Assembly (NCBI GenBank): GCA_947088195.1
Contig: CAMUFS010000083.1
Span: 1-10,500, forward strand
DNA: 10,500 bases
Source: an uncultured Clostridia bacterium
GTDB lineage: Bacteria; Bacillota; Clostridia; Lachnospirales; Lachnospiraceae
Direction: 5' to 3'
Shown: piece by piece, positions 6,074-10,500 of the stretch
Position numbering within the stretch: the stretch's first letter is position 1
Layout: every line of letters begins with the position of its first letter
Position numbers and translations under genes: made by a program
The notes under the pieces: generated by a model
Told to the model about the DNA's origin: nothing
The model's database searches: none
What the model saw: the letters and a program-made list of their open reading frames with translations, nothing else

Positions 6074-7406
6074 AACCCTTTTCCTTTATTTTATCAATAA
6101 CCATGGCAACGCTTTTCTGCGCCAATTCCTCATTTCTCGCCTCTGCCATCACGCGGATCAAAGGCTCCGTCCCGCTCGCGCGGAACAACATTCTTCCTTC
6201 TGTTCCAAGATACTCTTCCGCTTTTGCCACAGCACCTTTTATATCTTCATCATTTAAGACGGTGTCTTTATCTTTTACTCTTATATTTTGTAAAAGCTTA
6301 GGAAAGATTGTCACTGGCTCAGCAAGCTTGCTTAAGGTGGATTTTTGTTCTAGCATTGCCTCCATAATTTTTAGTGAGGTTAAAATGCCATCTCCTGTCA
6401 CTGCATGTTTGCTAAATATAATATGCCCAGATTCCTCTCCGCCTAATCCATAGCCATTTGCCCGCATATTCTCTCCCACATATTTATCGCCAACCGCCGT
6501 TGTCTCATAGTGGATTCCTTCTCGGTCAAAGGCTTCGTACAAGCCCATATTGGACATTACAGTTGTCACCACAGTATCGCTTGGAAGCTGTCCTTGGCTT
6601 TTTAGATAACTGCCACATACATACATAATCAGATCTCCGTCTATAATTCTGCCATTTTCATCTACGGCAAGACAACGGTCCGCATCTCCATCGTAGGCAA
6701 AGCCCACATCCAGTCCGTGCTCCTTTACAAAGGACTGAAGCCTGCCTATATGTGTGGAGCCACAGTCTGTATTGATATTTGTTCCGTCAGGATTATTGTT
6801 AATCACAAAGGTTCTCGCTCCCAATGCATCAAAAACATTTTTTGCAATCGCTGACGCACTGCCATTTGCACAGTCCAAGCCTACTTTTTTATCCTTAAAA
6901 GAACGTGTGGCAACTGAGATCAGATAGCCAATATAACGGTTTCTGCCCGCTGCATAATCCGTTGTTCTTCCAATATTCTCTCTTACCGCAAATGGAATCT
7001 CCTCCACTTTTCCGTCAATATAATCCTCAATCAGAGCCTCCACCTCTGGCTCCAGCTTCTGTCCCTCTCCATTCAACACCTTTATTCCGTTATCATAAAA
7101 TGGATTATGGCTTGCTGAGATCATAATGCCACAGTCAAACTCATCACTTCTTATCACATAAGAAACACTGGGAGTGGTTGTCACATGAAGCAGATATACA
7201 TCTGCCCCAGAAGCAGTCAAGCCCGCCACCAAAGAATACTCAAACATATAACTGCTCCTTCTGGTATCCTTGCCGATAACCACCTTCGCTTTGTGTTCCT
7301 TTCCATAATACCACCCCAAAAATCTTCCAACCTTATAAGCATGTTCTACTGTCAAATCCTTGTTCGCCTCTCCGCGAAATCCGTCTGTTCCAAAGTATTT
7401 TCCCAT
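6063..7406 (-). CDS. glmM: Phosphoglucosamine mutase
   Basis: GlmM converts glucosamine-6-phosphate to glucosamine-1-phosphate, leading to UDP-GlcNAc for peptidoglycan. I start it at 7406 (MGKYFGTDGFRG, 447 residues) because AGAGG lies about six bases upstream and family members begin with this motif; the frame opens earlier, at 7475, but that part is the hairpin-rich leader. All four sites of the alpha-D-phosphohexomutase fold are intact: the phospho-serine loop ISASHNP with Ser99, the Mg-binding DGDADR (239-244), the sugar-specificity loop GEESGH (323-328, glucosamine type) and the phosphate-binding RASGTEP (409-415). In many Firmicutes glmM directly follows cdaA and cdaR, and CdaA activity is restrained by GlmM contact. 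Here an HPr gene stands between them. A glycosyltransferase follows with an overlapping start. Confidence 0.97.
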   Translation of the reverse strand: MGKYFGTDGFRGEANKDLTVEHAYKVGRFLGWYYGKEHKAKVVIGKDTRRSSYMFEYSLVAGLTASGADVYLLHVTTTPSVSYVIRSDEFDCGIMISASHNPFYDNGIKVLNGEGQKLEPEVEALIEDYIDGKVEEIPFAVRENIGRTTDYAAGRNRYIGYLISVATRSFKDKKVGLDCANGSASAIAKNVFDALGARTFVINNNPDGTNINTDCGSTHIGRLQSFVKEHGLDVGFAYDGDADRCLAVDENGRIIDGDLIMYVCGSYLKSQGQLPSDTVVTTVMSNMGLYEAFDREGIHYETTAVGDKYVGENMRANGYGLGGEESGHIIFSKHAVTGDGILTSLKIMEAMLEQKSTLSKLAEPVTIFPKLLQNIRVKDKDTVLNDEDIKGAVAKAEEYLGTEGRMLFRASGTEPLIRVMAEARNEELAQKSVAMVIDKIKEKGYEA

Positions 7407-7436
7407 AGTAATCCTCTCTTCCGCGCTGTGTTTGGC

Positions 7437-7506
7437 GCATATAATAATTCTGTGCGAAACAGCGCATAGGCACAAATGCTGTGCAAAAAATTATTATATT
7501 ATATGC
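7437..7506. repeat. Imperfect inverted repeat in the glmM leader
   Basis: GCATAT plus AATAATT (7437-7449) pairs with AATTATT (7489-7495) and ATATGC (7501-7506), 13 bp broken by a five-base bulge. Inside it, GCACA (7470-7474) can pair either with TGTGC at 7451-7455 or with TGTGC at 7480-7484, and ACAGC (7459-7463) can pair with GCTGT (7478-7482). The element ends about 30 bases before the glmM start. It may be an RNA fold in the leader or an AT-rich operator. Confidence 0.6.
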
Positions 7507-7586
7507 ACTTCTATCAGCAATTCTCCACAATATGTAAGTTTCCTGCGCGGGATGTTCTCTGTGTCAGCAGCATATATTCTACTGTT

Positions 7587-7614
7587 ATATTATCTGCATA
7601 AGACTTGCGCGCAA
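7587..7614 (-). promoter_or_regulatory. Weak promoter candidate for glmM
   Basis: Minus-strand TTGCGC (7614-7609) and TAATAT (7592-7587) are spaced by 16 bases. Two further TATAAT boxes, at 7503-7498 and 7498-7493, lack a -35. The transcription start of glmM is therefore unsure; read-through past the weak HPr terminator is also possible. Confidence 0.35.
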
Positions 7615-7616
7615 GT
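7603..7616. promoter_or_regulatory. 14-bp perfect palindrome, operator-like
   Basis: ACTTGCGCGCAAGT is a perfect dyad with no spacer. It lies just beyond the HPr terminator and overlaps the -35 of the glmM promoter candidate, where a repressor site could be. The regulator is unknown. Confidence 0.3.
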
Positions 7617-7644
7617 AAATAGGGGCAAAACCTTTTGCCCCTAT
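7617..7644 (-). terminator. Terminator of the HPr gene
   Basis: ATAGGGGCAAAA (7619-7630) and TTTTGCCCCTAT (7633-7644) form a perfect 12-bp inverted repeat with a two-base centre, beginning 11 bases after the HPr stop. On the minus strand TTACTT follows, a short and broken U-tract, so termination may be incomplete. Confidence 0.75.
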
Positions 7645-7655
7645 ACATCATCCAA

Positions 7656-7919
7656 TTATTCGCCTAAGCCGCCCTGTACACATGTAATCAGAGCTGCCAG
7701 TGCTTCCTTCTCGTCCTCACCCTCACAGGTAAATTCTATCTCATCACCACATTTTACACATGCTCCCAACACACTCAGCACACTTTTAGCATTGGCCGTA
7801 TTATCCCTAAAGCTAAAGGTAATCACTGATTTAAACCTCATCGCTTCTTTACACAGAATGCCTGCCGGTCTGAGGTGCAGACCTGTAGGGTTTTTGATTG
7901 TTACTTTTTCCTTTACCAT
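7656..7919 (-). CDS. ptsH: HPr phosphocarrier protein
   Basis: HPr takes phosphate from enzyme I and passes it to the sugar-specific EIIA proteins of the phosphotransferase system. The 87-residue product carries GLHLRPAG with the active histidine at position 15 and NAKSVLSV with serine at position 46, the usual HPr numbering. Ser46 is the HPr kinase/phosphorylase target that controls carbon catabolite repression in Firmicutes, so both activities are possible. His15 argues against Crh, which lacks it. I start at the ATG at 7919, eight bases after GGAGG; an in-frame TTG at 7934 overlaps that site and is rejected. The gene has its own promoter and terminator, and it is not beside ptsI. It may be a second HPr copy serving another role; the symbol is therefore tentative. 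Confidence 0.9.
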   Translation of the reverse strand: MVKEKVTIKNPTGLHLRPAGILCKEAMRFKSVITFSFRDNTANAKSVLSVLGACVKCGDEIEFTCEGEDEKEALAALITCVQGGLGE

Positions 7920-8025
7920 TGCACATTCCTCCAAATATATTTTATACTAAACCATATGTATAAGTTTTTGTTTTCAGCTATTGCTTATCACTCTTACTTC
8001 TAAACCTTCCACCCCTATACATGGT

Positions 8026-8054
8026 ATTATAGCATTATCCGCAAAAATACACAA
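8026..8054 (-). promoter_or_regulatory. HPr promoter
   Basis: Minus-strand TATAAT at 8031-8026 is preceded by TGC (extended -10), with TTGTGT at 8054-8049 as -35 and a 17-base spacer. The start is expected near 8019, giving a leader of about 100 bases. The promoter lies 36 bases after the cdaR stop. No terminator for cdaR is visible, so HPr could also be read from the cdaA operon. Confidence 0.7.
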
Positions 8055-8089
8055 GCAAAACCAGAGAACATGCCTTATGGATTTAAGCG

Positions 8090-9616
8090 TTATGTACTTG
8101 AAGGTTCCGTTATTCCTGATTCCTGTGGCGTTTCTGTTTCCATCCCTGTACTTGATTCCTCTGGTACATTCTCAGGCGTCTCCGACTCACGTGTCGATTC
8201 TTCTGGCGCCGGCTTTACCATAACTGGAATTGTTGGTTCCTGTGTTTCTGGCTGATCATAGCTAGACTCTGTCTCCGGCTCTGTACTCTCTCCTCCATGG
8301 GTCCCGCCATTGCTCACCTCCACGGTATCTGTGGAAGGCTCCTCCATGGAGGAAGATTCCTCCGACTCAGGATATGTGAGTATTACCGTAATGCGCGCTT
8401 GACGAATCAAAGTGACATTCTCAGGAACAGAAACGGATATCTCAAACACATGAACACCTGCATCTCTGCCACTCAAATCTATGGTCGGATTTAACATTCT
8501 AGCATTGATCAGCGCCAAATCATCAGGAAGCCCTTCCAGCTCAACCATAGAATCTGGTGTCACCTCATAGCTAAGCTCCATCGTATCCGGCGGATTGAGC
8601 ACTGTCAAGGAATCTGTTGAGATATGAACGCTCTTTCTCTCTAATTTCTCCACCTTCAGCACTACTGTAAGATAGCGCTCCTCCTCATTAAGCAATTCTG
8701 TTCCCTCTGGAAGATAGGGGAGAATGTCAATCACACCTTCTCTATTCTCCGTGAGATCATTCAGATTTAACGCATCCTCCGACGATGGAATCACAATCTG
8801 AGAAGCTCCTGCCATCACATCCCTTGTCCCTTTGACAGACACACTGCCACGAGACATCTCCATGCCGGTAAAACGATAACCAGCAGCGACCTCACCCTCT
8901 GCTTTTAATTGAAGTGGTATTGATTGATACCTCAATATATCAGCGCCAGCCAACAGAGAGACGGCACTAATGGTAATATGCTCATTTTCTGCATAATCAA
9001 TTACTTTGCCATTGCCATCGATCAAGATAAGAGACACACTCTTTCTCTTTACATCTGTTGACATGCCATCTACATCTACCTGAACCATCACGCGATGGAT
9101 CTGTTCCATCACAGATTCTGGGGCCTTAATATTAACCACATTTGGAGAGACCTCTGTATCTCCTACAAGATAGCCCTCTGCCGGAGTTCCCACTGTCTCA
9201 ATTTCAACAGGAAAACGCTGTGATCGAATTGGCTCAACCACAATTTTCATGCTCTCTGTGATCTTATTCTGTAAAGTTACTCCCTCAGGAAGCGACACAA
9301 TATTAATTGGCACAGCTCCCACAGAGGAAACTTCACTGAAATCCACAGTCGCCTTCACCTCGCTTCGATCCAATTTATCCACCTTGGAGCGAGGACCCTT
9401 CACTACAATAGAGGCTGTTTTGTTTTCCTTAATGGTGTAAACCTGCCCCTCTCCCTGCCCAGTAATTGCATCTTCATTTAAAATTGTAATCTCTATGGAA
9501 CGCAACGTCTTAATCATATCTGGATCGTTGATATTAACCACAACCAACCATAAAATAAAGGCGAACACAACTGACATAATTTTTAACATCAAATTATGAG
9601 TGATTAATTTTTTCAT
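8090..9616 (-). CDS. cdaR: YbbR-domain regulator of diadenylate cyclase (CdaR)
   Basis: CdaR is a membrane-anchored outside protein that binds and adjusts the c-di-AMP synthase CdaA. I start at 9616 (MKKLITHNLMLK, 508 residues), seven bases after GGAAGG. One membrane helix lies at about 10-28, followed by NINDPD. Roughly four beta-rich YbbR repeats follow (about 45-125, 130-220, 225-320, 325-410), with motifs such as VVKGPRSKVDKL, EGYLVGDTEVSPNVVNIKAP and AAGYRFTGMEMSRGSVSVKGT, the usual hydrophobic-then-V-V-x-G pattern. From residue 415 to the end is a 94-residue tail rich in Glu, Ser, Thr and Pro, with 25 acidic and only two Lys/Arg residues and no sortase LPXTG motif. The tail is beyond the known domain and probably disordered outside the cell. 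The start overlaps cdaA by 23 bases, so translation is coupled. Confidence 0.92.
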   Translation of the reverse strand: MKKLITHNLMLKIMSVVFAFILWLVVVNINDPDMIKTLRSIEITILNEDAITGQGEGQVYTIKENKTASIVVKGPRSKVDKLDRSEVKATVDFSEVSSVGAVPINIVSLPEGVTLQNKITESMKIVVEPIRSQRFPVEIETVGTPAEGYLVGDTEVSPNVVNIKAPESVMEQIHRVMVQVDVDGMSTDVKRKSVSLILIDGNGKVIDYAENEHITISAVSLLAGADILRYQSIPLQLKAEGEVAAGYRFTGMEMSRGSVSVKGTRDVMAGASQIVIPSSEDALNLNDLTENREGVIDILPYLPEGTELLNEEERYLTVVLKVEKLERKSVHISTDSLTVLNPPDTMELSYEVTPDSMVELEGLPDDLALINARMLNPTIDLSGRDAGVHVFEISVSVPENVTLIRQARITVILTYPESEESSSMEEPSTDTVEVSNGGTHGGESTEPETESSYDQPETQEPTIPVMVKPAPEESTRESETPENVPEESSTGMETETPQESGITEPSST

Positions 9617-10478
9617 TCTTTCGCCTTCCCTTCCAGAGCCTGAACCGTTTCGCATCAATGGTCTTATTCTGAAGCATAACCAGCTTATTTCTTAAATTTT
9701 CACTATCCAAATTCCTAAGCAGCCTTCCACCAAATGCGATTGTCACCTTTCCGGTCTCCTCCGACACAATGATTGTCATGGAATCTGTCACCTCGCTAAT
9801 ACCCAGCCCAGCTCGGTGTCTTGTGCCAAGGTCTTTGCTGATCTCCATATTGTCAGAAAGCGGCAGATAACAGGTTGCGGACACAATCCGATCTCCTCTT
9901 ATTATAATGGCACCATCATGCAAAGGAGTATTATGTTCAAATATATTAATAAGTAATTGGCTGCTTATCAAGGAATCCAAAAAAATTCCAGTATTTTCAT
10001 ATTCCGTGAGAGGGACATCCTGCTCAATTACCATTAAGGCTCCCGTTTTGGTTTTTGCAAGCGCAAAGGATGCTGTGACAAGCTCCTGAACCGTCTTATC
10101 ACTAAACCTCTCCTTCGTCCCCTTAGAATCATCAAATGGTATCACACCTGTGATAAAATTCTTGCGCCCTAGCTGCTCCAATGCCTTGCGCAGCTCAGGC
10201 TGAAATATAATAATAATTGCTGTCACGCCAAGCCCCAGTGTCCTCTCTGCTAGCCATATAATAGTGCTCATCTGAAACAGCACTGCAAGTAGTATAAATG
10301 CAAGCAATACCGCTATTCCCTTTACCAAGATCCATGCGCGGGTATTCTTGATCCATACCATAATCTGGTACAGCAGAAAAGAAATAATCACGATTTCCAC
10401 AACATCTGTATATTTAATGCTTGGAAGACGTGACATTTTCGCAAGCCACTCTGATATTGTCTCCCACAATGTTTCCAT
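9594..10478 (-). CDS. cdaA: Diadenylate cyclase (c-di-AMP synthase)
   Basis: CdaA joins two ATP into c-di-AMP, an essential messenger for potassium, osmotic and wall control in Firmicutes. The 294-residue protein (from the ATG at 10478) has three N-terminal membrane helices at about 27-44, 50-70 and 73-91, then the cytoplasmic DAC domain with DGA (188-190) and RHR (220-222) and the neighbouring GLGISEVTDS, all intact. The start is not certain: a GTG at 10487 is also in frame, AAGGGAAG lies upstream of both at awkward distances, and the frame stays open to the right edge. The family length of about 270-290 fits either start. cdaR follows with a 23-base overlap, the conserved pairing. The operon promoter lies outside the window. 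Confidence 0.95.
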   Translation of the reverse strand: METLWETISEWLAKMSRLPSIKYTDVVEIVIISFLLYQIMVWIKNTRAWILVKGIAVLLAFILLAVLFQMSTIIWLAERTLGLGVTAIIIIFQPELRKALEQLGRKNFITGVIPFDDSKGTKERFSDKTVQELVTASFALAKTKTGALMVIEQDVPLTEYENTGIFLDSLISSQLLINIFEHNTPLHDGAIIIRGDRIVSATCYLPLSDNMEISKDLGTRHRAGLGISEVTDSMTIIVSEETGKVTIAFGGRLLRNLDSENLRNKLVMLQNKTIDAKRFRLWKGRRKNEKINHS

Positions 10479-10500
10479 CTGATTCACTTCCCTTCCATTT

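Noticed and set aside
7407..7475. Longer GlmM start at 7475
   Set aside because: The extra codons come from the inverted-repeat leader and do not resemble the family; the ATG at 7406 has its own site and begins the conserved MGKYFGTDGFRG.
7407..7655. glmS-type ribozyme upstream of glmM
   Set aside because: That element belongs to glmS, and no matching core sequence is seen here.
7656..7919. Crh rather than HPr
   Set aside because: The active-site histidine is present at position 15; Crh lacks it.
7360..7950. Plus-strand 196-codon frame opposite glmM leader and HPr
   Set aside because: It is the complement of HPr coding sequence and two hairpins, without a supporting ribosome site or recognisable domain.
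8341..8354. 14-bp palindrome TCCTCCATGGAGGA
   Set aside because: It lies inside the CdaR tail and is explained by Ser-Met-Glu codons in a low-complexity coding stretch.

Overview
The window looks like ordinary chromosomal DNA from a gut-type anaerobic Firmicute, most likely of the class Clostridia (Lachnospiraceae-like). This rests on moderate-to-low GC, strong AGGAGG-type ribosome binding sites, sigma-A promoters with extended -10 boxes (TGnTATAAT), a cdaA-cdaR-glmM neighbourhood and an HPr with both His15 and Ser46. The taxonomic placement is inference. Every protein gene I can support lies on the minus strand, so transcription runs from position 10500 towards 1.

In transcription order, 10478-8090 holds cdaA (diadenylate cyclase) and cdaR (its YbbR-domain partner), overlapping by 23 bases. 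A separately promoted HPr phosphocarrier gene follows (7919-7656) and ends in a hairpin terminator. Next comes glmM (7406-6063), overlapping by 11 bases a family 2 glycosyltransferase that resembles rhamnosyltransferases (6073-5132). Then leuA (2-isopropylmalate synthase, 4841-3180) has its own promoter and a leader of about 180 nt. A 505-base gap (2675-3179) carries the leuA terminator, a two-unit structured GC-rich repeat and two promoter candidates. After the gap come rfbD (dTDP-4-dehydrorhamnose reductase), a polyprenyl-phosphate-type glycosyltransferase and the first 286 codons of a polytopic GT-C-like membrane protein, which form a compact operon running off the left edge.

Most of the genes serve the cell envelope. 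GlmM makes glucosamine-1-phosphate for peptidoglycan. CdaA/CdaR set c-di-AMP, which in other Firmicutes is tied to GlmM and to osmotic and wall homeostasis. RfbD makes dTDP-rhamnose, and three glycosyltransferases probably build a surface polysaccharide. HPr and leuA are metabolic genes placed among them.

I found no phage, transposase, CRISPR array or defence system. The least ordinary sequence is the tandem structured repeat at 2881-3053. Its two units share flanks and loop but have different stem sequences, each perfectly paired, which points to selection on structure. Secondary points are the HPr gene between cdaR and glmM, the long acidic tail of CdaR, and the hairpin-rich leaders of leuA and glmM.
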